In this document: positions 40,532 to 56,462 of the stretch, piece by piece
Layout: each line of letters starts with the position of its first letter
Numbering within the stretch: the first letter of the stretch is position 1
Assembly: GCA_039096225.1 (NCBI GenBank)
Contig: JBBPEB010000026.1
Span: 653,001 to 717,000, forward strand
Length of the DNA: 64,000 nucleotides
DNA from: Blastocystis sp. Blastoise
Taxonomy: Eukaryota > Sar > Bigyra > Opalinata > Blastocystidae
Reading direction: 5' to 3'
Made by a program: the position numbers and the translations under genes
Notes under the pieces: model-generated
What the model was told of the DNA's origin: nothing
Database searches by the model: none
The model's input: only the letters and a program-made list of their open reading frames with translations

Positions 40532-43500
40532 ATGAATTTTTTGCTTCTAACTTTTATTATTGCTTTAGGTATATTTTTGTAGAATATTCGTCATAATCAT
40601 GTTGATTTAGTTTTGTCGGAAGAATGCACTTCCAGCCAACTTAGTGTAACATTAAGAAGAACTTATATGAGTGATGCTACTCAAGAGGGTATTCAGATTT
40701 GGCAAGGGAATTATCAGACAGGTAGAAAAATAGGTGAATGGGATGGTAATGGAAAAGATAATACAGTTCAAACTTATTCTCTTTGCTTGACTTCTACTTT
40801 ACATACTGTTGTTGCTATTGATGGGTATATACATATATATTTGAAATATTATTAATCTATTCATTATTAATAAAAAAAAAATGATTATAAATAAAAAATA
40901 TATATATATATATATATAATAAAAATAATAATATTTTTTTTATTATAGTGCTAAGAATGGTTGGACTGATGGTTCTATTTTTGAGATTGTTACTAGATCT
41001 GGTATTGTTATTCTTAAGGGTACTCTTGATAATTATCAAATGAAACAATTTACTTTTTATCGTATATATAAATATATTTTTTATATATTCATTATATTTT
41101 AAATAATTTTTTGAAACTATTCTTTATTTAAAAACCCAAATATTATATATTCTCTATTACCTATCCAATTAATCTAATAAAAAAATATATATAATTTTAG
41201 CTGCTTTTACTATAAAATCAACTGATTCTTGGAAATATTCAACTACTTCTCAAAGTGATAATCAATGGACTGCTTCTGGTTATTCTGATTCTACTTGGAC
41301 TTCTTATGCTCCTGGTTCTTTTCCTGCTGTAGCTTCTATTACTAGATATTTCCGTGCTACTGCTACTGTACCTACTGATAAAACTAGTTTTGCTGTTATT
41401 GATGCTGGTGTTTTCACTAAAGATGGTGTTGCTATATATATTAATGGTCAAGAAGTATATCGTCGTAATCTTGCTACTAGTGCTACTGGTAGTACTCCTG
41501 CTACTTCAATTGATGCTAATGCTGGTTATAGACGTATAACTATTCCAGTTTCTTCTTCTTTTATCACTGGTTCTACTATTACTATGGCTGTTGAATTACA
41601 TGCTCAATCTGCTGCTACTGCTACTGAAGATTTTGTTGGTGTTTTAATTTTTGTTTATGGTCCTTCTGTTTCTCGTAATATCGATTTTACTGCTAATGCT
41701 GAAAGAGCTGCTGATTATAGTCCTGAACCTGTTTCTCAAGCTTTTGATGGTGATATTCAAACTAAATGGTATGCTTCTTCTCTTCCTATTTGGGGTGAAA
41801 TGCAATTTAATAATGGTAGAAAAGAATGGATTAATAGATATACTATTACTGTAGGTAATTATGATGTTAATCGTAGACCTACTTCTTGGAAAATATTTGG
41901 TTCTAATGATGGTTCTACTTATACTCTTCTTGATTCTAGATCTAATCCTGTTTGGGATGGTTATAGAACTAGTAATACTTTTGAATTAAATACAAATAGT
42001 ATTTCTTATAATATATATAGAATTCAAATTCTTACTACTGCTGGTAATTCTGAAATGGAATTAGGTGATGTTGAATTCTTTGCTACTACTAGTGCTATTG
42101 AAACTCCTTCTCTTTCTTATGGTACTACAAGTGTTGCTCTAATTGCTAATATGGATGAAAAGATCTTACAACCTACTCAAAATGGTTTCCAATCTTTTAC
42201 TATTACTCCTTCTCCTGCTACTGATTCTGGTATTACTTTTGATACTACTTCTGGTTCTTTAAAAATTGTTCCTACTTCTATGATTACTCTTACTCAATAT
42301 CAAATATCTGCTCAACATACTTCTAATTCTCAAACTTATACTACTACTATTAGTATCTCTGCTACTGAATGTACTTCACCTTCTATTCGTTTTAATGTTA
42401 TTCAATATGTTTCTAATTCTGGTACTTCTGGTGAACCTGAAACTGTTACTATTTATAATTCTGGTAATACTCAAATATTTACTTATTCTATTACTCCTTC
42501 TGATTCTGAAAGTATAACTAAAACTCATAAATTCTGTCAAGCTGTTGGTACTTATACTATTACTTTATCTTCTACTTCTTCTGATGGTTTCTCTATTTCT
42601 TCTTATACTTCTGTTGTCTTATATAGAACTGATGGTACTTCTTTTACTGCTTCTAGAACTAATAATATTGCTAAGACTTCTACTTCTTTTAAGATTAGTC
42701 TTCAATATAATACTCCTTCTTCTATTAAAGTATTAGCTAATTCAGCTACTATTCCTACTGGATGGTATACTTCTTCATTCTCTGATTCTACATGGACTAC
42801 TTATACTAGATCTTCTTCTCTTACTTCTTCTACTATATTTGCTTTATATAGAGCTTCTTTTACTGTTTCTTCTACTACTGATATTCAAGGTTGGGAAATT
42901 AATTATAGAACTAATGCTGGTACTATTGTATATTTAGATGGTACAGAAATTGCTAGATTCTATATTCCTACTACTGGTGAAATTAGTTCTTCTACTACTG
43001 CTACTGGTGGTTCTGCTTCTTATTCTTGGAGAACTATTACTGGTTCTATGTCTCAATTAGCTGTTGGTACTCATATTTTTGCTATTGGTACTGTTGCTTC
43101 TTCATCTTCTTATGCTACTGATGTTCTTGATTTTGATATAATGTTACGTTTCATGGCTGATTCTAATACTAATTCTAGAACATGGAATATGGGTAGTGAT
43201 CAATCTTCTTATGTTTGGAGTGATTGTAAAGCTGATAAATTATTTGATTCTAATTATAATACTCGTTTTGCTACTTATTTTACTTCTTCTTATCCTGCTC
43301 CTCAATGGGGTGCTGGTAATATTAATGGATGGTCTTTTGAAACATTTAATATGTATTGTATTGTAAGTGGTTGGGATGCTCCTCAACATGATCCTAAATC
43401 AATTACTCTTTCTGCTTCTACTATTGGTTGGGATGAAAGTACTTTTGAAGTTCTTGATACTCAAGAAGGTATTGTATTTGATGGAAGATCTCAACGTCTT

Positions 43501-45726
43501 TGTTTCTATATGCCTTCTGTTACTAAAGCTTATAATATATTTAAGATTTCTGCTCTTGAAACTAATGTTGCTCCTCCTGATAATGATAAATTTATTCTTG
43601 CTGAATTAGAATTCTATTTAGTAGATTTCAATAAGATTACTGTTCCTGCTTTTGCTTTATCTTCTACTTCTATAACTGGTTATGTTAATTCTCAAATAAC
43701 ATCAGTTTATCCTACTTCATCTTATTATCGTTCTTTTAGTATTACTCCTACTCTTCCTAATGGTTTAAGTTTTGCTGCTTCTACTGGTACTATATCTGGT
43801 AGTCCTACTGCTGTTTCTTCTGGTACTTATACTATAAGTGCTGTTTCTATTACAGGTACTGCTGTTTCTATGACTGTTACTATTAATATTCAAACTTGTT
43901 CTTTACCTAATGTTTTCTTTAAATTATATTTTAGTGGTATGGAAGGTTCTGATGCTAATCAAAATGGTTTTACTTTAGCTAATATGGCTGGTGTTACTAT
44001 TGATTCTCTTACTTCTTTCCCTAGTTATTTACTTACTGGTTTAACTCGTGGTTATTGTCAACCTTCTGGTGCTTATATTCTTACTCTTACTGATGCTTAT
44101 AGAGATGGTTGGGGTGATGCTATGGTAACTGCTTATAATGAAGATGAATCTGTTATTATTTCTACTACACTTCTTTCTGGTGAATCTCCTAAGACAGTAT
44201 ATATTAATGTTGGTTATTTATTAAGATATGGTCAAACTACTTGGAAATATACTACTTCTGCTCAAACTGGTAGTAGTTGGACTACTTCTACTTTTAGTGA
44301 TTCTGCTTGGTCTTCTGCTGTATCTGGTTCATTCTCTGGATTATCTGGTACTACTGTTTATTATAGAGGTTCTTTCTCTGTTAGTAGTATTTCTACTTAT
44401 GCTTTATATGAAATATCTCTTAAGATTAAAGCTGGTATTATAGCTTATCTTAATGGTGTAGAAATCTATAGATATAATCTTCCTACTGGTAATACTGTAT
44501 CTTCTACTACTCTTGCTAATTCTGAATTTTCTGATGTTACTACTGTTACTACTAGTGAATCTGCTCAATTTGGTAATATGATTGATGGTACAAATGTATT
44601 AGCTGTTGAAATCCATAGATATAGTGATGTTCAAGAAACTACTTTTGATGCTCAAATTGTATTACAATTATCTGGTAATAATAGAGTAGGTGGTGGTGTT
44701 GTTACTACTAATGTTGCTGGATATAGTTCAAGTTCTTACACAGAAACTGAAGATAAAGCATTTGATGGTATTTTAACTACTAAATATTATGGTAAAGGAT
44801 GTGGTCAAACTGTATGGTTAGAATATACTTATAATTATGGTCGTAAAGAATTTGTTTCTTCTGTTTCTATTTCTCGTGGTAATAATGTTGATCGTTTACC
44901 TTCTCAATTTATGCTTTCTGGTTCTAATGATGGTATAAATTATGTTAATTTAGCTGCTGATTTCAATTTACAATTTGGTACTTATCAAACTTCTGCTGGT
45001 ACTGTTACTATTCCTTTCTTTAATAAAGTAGCATATAACAAATATAGAGTTACTTTAGAAATGAAAGAATGTACTGCAGGTATTGAAGTAGGTGAAATTG
45101 AATTAACTGCTTCTAGAATTGAAAATTATTGTGCTGCTGATGGTTTATATGGTGAAACATTATCTGGTCAAAGTGGTTGGAGAACATGTGGTCAATATTA
45201 TTTTGGTGCTTATACTCGTCCTTGTACTTCTGGTGTATGGGGAACTGAAACATCTTTATGTATTCCTACTCCTCCTCGTTCATTCAATTATACTGCTAAA
45301 TCTTATGTATTCAAGACAAAGAGAGATAATTCTACTCCTGCTCCTACTTATCAAGCTGCTGAAGTTAATTTCACTGTATCTCCTACTCTTCCTTCTGGTT
45401 TATCTATTAATGTGAATACTGGTATTATTAGTGGTAAACCTCAATCTGATTTCTCTGAAACTGATTATACTATTACTATCAGTAATATCAGTGGCTCTAG
45501 AACTACTACTGTCACTTTAAGTTCTATTGCTGCTACTGACTTAGAAGGTTGGGCTATTGCTCTTATTGTCATTGCTTGTATTGTTATCGTAATCTTCATT
45601 GCTTTTATTGTATTTATTGTTCTTAACAGACGTAAAGGATCCAAGAAAGGTAATCATAAAGTCATGAAAGCTGGAGCTAAAGCTACTACTCCTACTAAAG
45701 CTACTGATAAAAAAGTCAGAATCTAA
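40532..45726 (+). CDS. Large surface adhesin 1 (discoidin/putative-Ig modules, type I membrane)
   Basis: 1629 residues in four exons: 40532-40568, 40611-40824, 40949-41061, 41201-45726. A signal peptide (MNFLLLTFIIALVLS) spans exons 1 and 2. The ectodomain repeats a four-part unit about three times: a DGW-type module (for example LTDAYRDGWGDAM), a jelly-roll-like domain (YYRGSFSVS, IIAYLNGVEIYRYNLP), an F5/8C discoidin-like domain (GSNDGSTY, GSNDGINY) and a putative-Ig (He_PIG) module (LPNGLSFAASTGTISG). A Cys-rich segment and a last He_PIG unit follow. Near the C-terminus is one membrane helix (WAIALIVIACIVIVIFIAFI) and a short basic tail. Carbohydrate binding or adhesion at the cell surface is likely. 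Codons are extremely T-ended, implying high expression. The first intron is 42 bases. Stop TAA. Adhesin 2 is a paralog. Confidence 0.9.
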
Positions 45727-46039
45727 ATAATTTTGTATTTTTTGTATATATTCTAATATACGATAATTCATAGCATTTTTTTTTATATCATTTTTCTATA
45801 TATTGTTTTCATTTTTTAATATATTTCTTTTCATTAACTTTCCACTTATATTTTATAAAATTTTTATTTAAATAGTACAGTTTTTGCTATTCTTAATTGA
45901 TATCAACTGCATAAATAATTGTTTTGTTTAGTTATAAATGTATAACAAAACTTGAATTAAAAGTCAAACAACAAATATTTTAACTACATACATCATAAAA
46001 AATAAAAGTGGACACTAATATTTAAATAAAAACAGATTT
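45727..46039. other. Intergenic between convergent genes
   Basis: The 3' ends of adhesin 1 (+) and the SPOUT1 gene (-). Nothing else seen. Confidence 0.65.
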
Positions 46040-48030
<1,991 letters not shown>

Positions 48031-48133
48031 CGTTTCGTTGCTGGAATTCTAAATAAAAAATGACTGGGAAACAAAAATTAAAAAAAACAGATTTTGTTTC
48101 TATATGTAAGTCATAGGAATTTCTGAAAACTAT

Positions 48134-48204
48134 GGCACTATGGTGTAATGGTTAGCACGTTGGACTTTGAATCCAGCGATCCGAGTTCAAATCTCGGTAG
48201 AGCC
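48134..48204 (+). tRNA. tRNA-Gln (anticodon TTG)
   Basis: The acceptor GGCACTA pairs with TAGAGCC with one A-A mismatch at position 4. The anticodon stem TTGGA/TCCAG encloses CTTTGAA, giving TTG. The T-loop is GTTCAAATC. No intron. It reads CAA, with no sign of a stop-reassigned glutamine tRNA. Confidence 0.93.
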
Positions 48205-48760
48205 TCATTTTTGTTTCTTGTTTTTATTTGACTCTTATGTTCAATTCACGTTATGGAGGTGTTAAATTATGAGTAAATTATCTGTAGAAATCTATAAAGT
48301 TTATTCTGACTAATAAACATATGGTTTTCTAGTATTACATTCCAATTATGTTAAATAAATTCGTTAGTAAAGGCCTAGGATGTTAAAGAATGTGTAAGTG
48401 AATTTTTTTAGATAATTTTAACGAAAAAGAATGAGTTTATATTTTGTTGAAATATTTATTTGCTTATAAATGCCATAAAAAATATAGAATATTAATTACG
48501 TCAATTACACAAAGATAAAAATTATTTTTAACAAAATAAATAACAAAAATATGATTGACAAACGAAATTTGAAAAAAAAAATTTTATGAAGTAAATTTCT
48601 CAAAAAACAATTTTTGTATTGGAAAATATATTTTTTATTTTCTAAATAAATTGATCATTTTATATTTATTCTTCTTATGTGTGTATATTGTCTAGATACA
48701 TATTAGAGATATATTATATATATTTAAATAAGAAAAATAGAATGTGAATACAATAAAAAA
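48205..48760. other. Intergenic between tRNA genes
   Basis: AT-rich, nothing recognised. Confidence 0.6.
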
Positions 48761-48833
48761 TGCTCAGACCGTGATTCGAACACGGGTTACCACGGCCACA
48801 ACGTGGAGTACTGACCAACTATACTATCTAAGC
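48761..48833 (-). tRNA. tRNA-His (anticodon GTG)
   Basis: On the minus strand the acceptor GCTTAGA pairs with TCTGAGC (one T-G pair). The anticodon stem CCACG/CGTGG encloses TTGTGGC, giving GTG. The T-loop is GTTCGAATC. No intron. Confidence 0.95.
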
Positions 48834-49147
48834 TCATGAAACTCTATTTAATCTTTACTATCTGATATTATTGGATTCTAGCATATTAAATTAATTTATT
48901 TAGATTTAAATATTATAGTGGCTATTTGGTTCTTTTATATAAACGGTATAGTGTATTTACAATATAATTGAGGATTTGATAGACATATAGGACAATTGTT
49001 GCAGTCATTATATAATATATCTATTAAATTTCTAGTGTATATCAAACACATAATGCTAGTCTAGGTTGACCATACATTTAATTTGCAAAAAAAAAACATT
49101 ATAAATTATTTTTTTCATTGTTTGCAAGAAGGTGAAATCTGTAGAAA
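48834..49147. other. Intergenic upstream of TOE1-like gene
   Basis: Presumed promoter and 5' leader. Nothing else recognised. Confidence 0.55.
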
Positions 49148-51466
49148 ATGTCATTAACAGGTGCAATTATTGTCGATAGAAATTCAATTTGTTCTTTGAA
49201 AAATAAAATAATCAAATCAATTAACGATGCCCATTACATTTCTTTTGATGCCGAATTTACTGGATTGTCAACAGCAAGTGATTCTAAAGAGTCGTATGTT
49301 TGTGTTCTTTTTATAAATACTATATATATTTTAAAATCGTTTTTAGAGATGTTGAAAAACGTTATACGAATCATTTATTTACTGTAAAGCAATTTGGTCT
49401 TCTTAGACTTGGTATTTTTTATCTATATATAGTATTTCATTAGCATATATATATATAGGTATAACATGCATTGAAAACTTAACTCAATCTGAAAGTATAT
49501 ATAAATATTTTATAGTTTTATATATATATATAAAGTTCGTGTTCCACCAAAATATACAACTTATGAATTTGTTATTGTTCCTGATAAGGAATATAAGATA
49601 ACTACGTCAGCATTTTTGTTTCTTCTTAATCATAATATTGATTTGAATTATCAATTTAAACAAGTATATATATATATATAAATTTATTTCAAAGTCTTTC
49701 TATTGATATATATCTTTTTATTTTTAATCTATACAAGTAGAATTTTTAATAAATATAAAAATATGAGTTTTATCATTTATATTTTTGTAGCTATATACAC
49801 TATTGTTTCTATCATTCATTTTAGTATTATACTAATTATAATCATAATAATAATTCTTCTTTTATAAACTCTATATACCATAACTATTATTATACTATAT
49901 ATATATATATATAAAGGGTATAGTTTATCCTGGTCAACAATATTTATGTTCATCACTTCAAACTCAAAAGAAGAAGCCAGTTTCAATGACTTTAGAGAGT
50001 GATATTTTATTAGATATTATGAATACATTATTAACTCGTTTATCGAAAGATCTTATTCCTCTTATTGTACATAATGGCTGGATTGACTTATTATTCTTAT
50101 ATTATAATTTCTGGGGACCACTTCAAAGTAATATGAATAAATCTATCAATGCATTACATGTATATATATATATATAGTTTATTTTCTTTTTATATATCAT
50201 ATGCATATATATATTCATTCTAATGTTAATATTATTTTTGTATATTATATGTATACTATTCTTATTGTGATTTAGTTATAGTATTATATATCTTTGATAT
50301 GCTATTATATATATTATTTGTGTATATATTTGTATATATATAAATCTAATGAATTTTATGTTACATATATATGTATATAGAAGTTATTTCCATGTGTATA
50401 TGATACAAAGTATATTATGGAACAATTATATCCATCAAATCCATCATTCTTAGAATTCTGTTTTCTTTATAGGTATATAATATTAGTATTAATAATAAAA
50501 TATTATTATTATTTTTTCTAGTTGGTGCAATTTCCCATCAAAACAATTAAAGAACATGGAAACAAATAGTATATATATTTTTTTAAACATTTTTTTTCAT
50601 ATTAAACTTTATATATATTTTAACTTTTTGATTTAGTATATTATTTAATATATTTATGTATATACTCAATTCAATATTATTAGTGATAATAATATATATA
50701 TAGTTACTGTTTCTGATGATAATATTTCTTCTCCTTCTCAAGGAAATGAAAATAATAATAAGAATGAAGATACACAATCATCATTAATTGCTGGTAATAA
50801 TGATAATACTGATAATAATATTACTAATAATAAAATCTCAGGTAATAATAATAATAATGATAATATTGTTTCCGTAGCATCTTTTGAATATCAATCCAAA
50901 CGAACTTGTAAGGAAGATGTATATAAATAATATATATATTATTATATGTATATTCATTTTTATTTTAGTTATTATTAATAATATATATATTTATATAGGA
51001 TACTATTTCTACCTTCTGTGATACTTTTATCGTATTTATAAATAATTATACTTGTATACTATTTGCTATTCTATATATCATTGTATATACATATATATAT
51101 ATAGAAATATGGTTGGTGTGCTAAAAAAGAGAAATGTAATCTATCTCATGATATTGCTGCGTATCTTATATCTATATACCCTTCTACAAAAGATATGTTA
51201 CAACAATTAGAAATTCAGATGAATTCAGACAATTATCAGGGATATCATTCAGCAGGTAATTCTTTTTATAAGATTTATTCTTTTCATTATTATTTCTATG
51301 TTCATGAATTATATGTGCCTATATTATAGGATTTGATGCTTATTGTACTGGCTATATTTTTATGAATATTAAAAATGGAAATAAAACAAAAGAACAATTT
51401 AAAAATCTCTTATGTCTTCCTGGAAAAGATATTCCTTTAACTTTACGTCACTCTGAATTTCCCTAA
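49148..51466 (+). CDS. TOE1: TOE1-like CAF1-family 3' exonuclease with CCCH zinc finger
   Basis: 430 residues in eleven exons: 49148-49293, 49347-49411, 49459-49494, 49536-49663, 49917-50159, 50381-50472, 50522-50568, 50704-50918, 50999-51031, 51105-51255, 51330-51466. A DEDD-type nuclease that trims 3' ends of small nuclear RNAs and poly(A). Catalytic motifs: FDAEFTGL (first D/E pair, residues about 34-41), HNGWIDLLFLY and HSAGFDAYCTGY. Between the last two lies an Asn-rich insert (residues about 254-324) followed by a C-x8-C-x5-C-x3-H zinc finger ending CNLSHD. The 33-base exon 50999-51031 supplies the first zinc-finger cysteine; without it the finger is incomplete. Two introns end in AAG rather than TAG. 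Phases close exactly. The stop is TAA. Confidence 0.92.
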
Positions 51467-51837
51467 ACATATACTAAAATGAAATGCTTTATTTCTATAT
51501 GGTAACTTATTGTTATTTCTATGATTTCCTTATTCTAAAGAATTAAATTACTTTTTTTAAAAATTTAATTTGTATTGTCATATAATCAAAATGATATTCA
51601 TGAAACAGTGAACATAAACCACATCAAGAATTTATCATATCTAACAACTCAAAATCATAATTATTGAAATTTCTTAAAAACATTTCATTTTATCATAAGC
51701 AACACTTGAGTCTAGATAGAGTAAACTAAAATATTTATGATAATTAAGGAATTCACTCTGAATAATTAACGTAAAAATGTGTTTCCGGAAACTTGAAATA
51801 AACATGATTTTTGTTTTTGATTTCATTTTGTATATTT
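51467..51837. other. Intergenic between same-strand genes
   Basis: The TOE1 3' end and the presumed promoter of the ubiquitin-like/LRR gene. Nothing else recognised. Confidence 0.6.
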
Positions 51838-54800
51838 ATGATGTCTCGGATATGTGTTCTATATGCTAACGGGACGTATTACGTAGATTATGATCTAGAG
51901 GAGACACTAGAATCGTTTAAAATCAAAATCCAAGTATATGTGTTTCATAATCCTATTTAATTTCTTAATTTAAAGAATCTGCTGCAAATTGATGTTCAAG
52001 ATCAAACATTAATACTGAACAATAGAGAATTACAAGAAAATAATACTTTAGGTGACTATCATTTTGAAAATTATTCTCAGATTCTATTAAAAGAATCTTT
52101 TAAAGAATTCTATTTAAATATAGAATATCAGCATGATAGCAAAAGAATTCTTGTTAATTCTCATTTGCTTGTCTCAGTGATTATTGAGGTTTGTGTTGAA
52201 GTATGATGAATGAACTTATTTAAAATATGATTTTTATTCGTATACTAGGCGTTCCAGCTTTTAGATTATAACTCTGTGTTTGAATTATATTTCAAAGATC
52301 AAAAGTTACCTAAGAATTGTTCCTTAGAAGATTTTCATATTCAGTCAGACTCAACAATTACTATGATTAATACATTATCTAAATTAGAGTACCATGTATG
52401 TTTAAAAATAAATATCATTTAAAAGAAAATTATTTACATTTACATATATTTTAAATATTAAATAGCCTGATTGCAGTATAATTTCATTTCATAATATATT
52501 AACCAATCAAATGAAAAGGATCTCGTGCTCGTCATTATCAACTTTCTCCTCTTTATCTACTGTGATTTTGGTATATTTGTATTATTATAGTTATTTATTG
52601 ATTATTCTTTTTCTTGTGTTTTATTTTATTTATTTATTTTATAGAATGAATTTAATTATAAAATCAATAATTATCATATACTTTTCTTTTCGAATGGAAT
52701 GTTCTTACATCCTCAGAGCACGTGCTTTGATTATAATCTTCAGAACCCGATATCTATTGATATATTAGTTGTATATAAATACATATTTGTTTATATATTA
52801 TATATTAATTATGTTTCATATATATATAGTTATATATAGATTATATATTATTTTTAATATTATATATATATAGATATATATGAATATTCCTAATGGCTGC
52901 TATTTCTCTTCTTTTTATGATAGTATATATATATAGTGAATGTTTAAATAATTATTGTTTTTTATTAATATATATATATATTTATATATATACATATATA
53001 ATAGAAAAGGTAATACCATCATCGAGAGATGTTTCATTGAACAGTCAGAAACTCCAAGATTATGTATTTAATTGTATATATATACTTTAATACATTTTAT
53101 ATATCTTCAAAAACTATCCCTTTTAGTATCCTTTCCCGCCAATATTTCCCGCTATTCTTCTCTTCTCACAATATTAACATCATCTGTCAATACATTACAT
53201 TCTATATATATTCAAGGTATTTATATATATATATATTGTTATTCATTTTATTGTCCTTATTAAAAAATGTTGATTTAAAATTATTAAACTTATTATCATA
53301 TTATTATTATTATTTTAATTATTTTAATTATTTAAATTATTATATAGATAATTCCCGGGAAATTTCCCTCACTTTTGACCCTTATTCAGATAATGAGACT
53401 GGATGCTTATTGAATATTTCTTCTCTTTATATACCCTGTATATATAATATTATTATATATAACTATTACATATATAGATTCTATTGCCTATTCACGGTTA
53501 TCTGAATTTTTAAATACAATCAAATCCATTAAATTTTCATCATTAGAATCTATATATATAGACAGTATATATATTATTATAATGAACAATACATGTTTAT
53601 GTTGATTCAGAATTCTTCTATATTAATTCTTATATATATATTCACATATTCATATTAATATATTATTTCAGTTAGTGCCATCCCTCAAGATATCCAAGAT
53701 ATTGTAACTGAATTTAACGAGCAAGCGGCAATTTCCTGTGTTTTTATTGGTATTTAAATATTTGATATTTATTTATTTTTATTTATTTTTATTTTCTTTA
53801 TGTTTATATATACATGGAGTATTCTATTTAACTATATTATATATATATGATAATTAATAATAATTCTTTTTCTTCTTCTCAGATATATATATATATATAT
53901 ATATAGATTCATCATTGATAGAATCTATAAATAATAATGATTATTATACTTTATTTCTCTCATTACAAAATAAATATATTTCTTTATTAAAAGAATATAA
54001 TAAGATGTCTTCAGAAAATAACTCTACTATAAATAACTCCAAGGAACTTCCATCCCCTTCATCACGTGATTTATGCTGTAATAGTATTCCTGGTGTAATG
54101 CTAAATATAAATAATGATTCATCTTCCTATACAGTTACAGATGGTATTAATAATAATACTACTACAACTACTAATACTGCTATTAATGATAATAATAATA
54201 ATAATGTATGTAATTCTACTAAGCCATCGACTACTTCTACTTTTAACTCATCAACCAATCATATTTCTTCTCACTCTTCTTCTTTGAACACAAAAACAAA
54301 ACCAAAATCTCCTTCTTTTTCTATCCCGCGCTCTTTACCCCCATCCCCGCCATTAACATCCCCACCTCCACCGCCATTTATTCGCGGGAGCATTAAGAAA
54401 TTAAAATCAATATCTTCTCAATTATTGAAACCTCCTTCTTCTCCTATTCATAATACTATAAATACATTACATAATACTTTAGATTTAGATTCTAATATAT
54501 CTACTAATATAAATAATATAAATACTACTATTGAAGATATTCATATAAATAATAATGCTAATAGTGAATTAAATGATAATGATCATAGTTTAGATATAAA
54601 TAATAATAATTTTGTAGATATTGATATAGAAAATAATAATAATAATAATAATAATAATGATAATAATAAAAATAATATTATTATTGGTACTACTACTAAT
54701 AATAACAATAATAATAATAATAATACTACTACTACTACTACTAATAATAATAATAATACTCCTACTACTCCTAATAATAATAATAATAATAATACTGCTT

Positions 54801-55412
54801 CTACTCCTACTACTGCTACTAATTCTTTATTATCAAATCTTTTTTCATCATTTCCTTTTTCTCAAGAAATCAATCCTTTCCAAGGATTATCTAATAACCA
54901 CGGGAATACAAGTGATATCAATACATCTATTCATTCTTCTTCTATTACTGATACACAATCATCTCTATCACCTTCACCAATCCCATTATTTAAATCATAT
55001 AATCGTGGGAATACTAATTCTAATCTCTCTGTTGAACAAAATTATCTTGATTCTAATGAAATCGTAACTGTTGATAATTCTTCAGAAACTATTTCTAAAC
55101 CACATGAAAATCTTATAAATGTTAATAAAAAGAATGAGTTTTATTCTATATATGTAAAAGAGCAAGACGATAATAATATTAATGATAATAATAATAATGA
55201 TAATAGTATATATCAATATACATATACAGATGGAGAAATTATTATATATACAATTATCGAACAAACTATATTCAAATCAGTTCATACAATTATATTTACA
55301 AATTTATCGATCGGAGACTCAGGTATGAAAGAATTGTGTTCCTCTCTGTCACGTGGCGCGTTACCTTCTTTAAAACAATTATATGTTCAGAGTATCTTTA
55401 TATTTGTTTTAT

Positions 55413-55463
<51 letters not shown>

Positions 55464-56422
55464 TAATAATATAGGATCAGAAGGATTGTCTTATTTTATT
55501 GATTTATATATACATACAAAAGAAAATAAATGTATATGTGTCATATATATATATATTAATAATAATATATATATAGATCTTGGAATTGAGACTTTAGATA
55601 TTAGTTGTATATATATTTTAATACATTATTATATATAATAATAAACATAGCGAATCCATTGACTATAAAAGGAGAGAGCCAATTGAATGATTTCCTAGTC
55701 ATGTGCTCTAAGATTACTGTTCCATTAAGATATATTTATTTATTACATTATTCTATTCGCAATGTATATTTAAATCAGACAATAAATAAACTTCGATCTC
55801 TGAGTGTTATAACAGATCTATATATATGTATATAATAATATTATAATACTAATAATAATAATAATATTAAATTATCATTTTTTCTCAAATGTTAATATAT
55901 ATATATATATATAGCTAAACATTTATCTACAAATGAGAATACAATATATACATCAATTATTAATACCAAACCCTATCTATCTATTTCAAGTATATAATAT
56001 ATATATAAGTATATATAAGTATATATACTTATATATATATATATATATAGGTAAATCCCTGTCTGAAACTCTTCTTCATTATATATATATATATATACTG
56101 TCAACAGATTTATCATCATTTAATACTTATATTCTTCATAGTATATACATATATATATAATTTATCTTTTTAATGTGTGTCACTATAATAATTATATATA
56201 TAAATATATTAATATTATTTATAGACTGTTCTCTAACAGATAATTGTGTCACGAGACTTGTGCAAACCCTCCCTTTGCACGTGATAAACTCACTAACAGA
56301 AATTGATCTTTCACGTAATTATTTGTCTTCTATTAGTATTACTGCTCTTTTCTCCTGCTGCTTGTTTCCTTTCGATAGTCTTATATCTATCAACTTAGCA
56401 GGTATATATATATATATATATA

Positions 56423-56462
<40 letters not shown>

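Noticed and set aside
48134-48204. Possible reassignment of stop codons (seen in several protist lineages)
   Set aside because: No in-frame stops are needed in any gene model, the tRNA-Gln reads CAA and the genes end at TAA or TAG.
55764-55778. A 15-base GTATAT...CAG 'intron' in the ubiquitin-like/LRR gene
   Set aside because: It is in frame with no stop, and the exon length agrees with LRR exons when it is retained.
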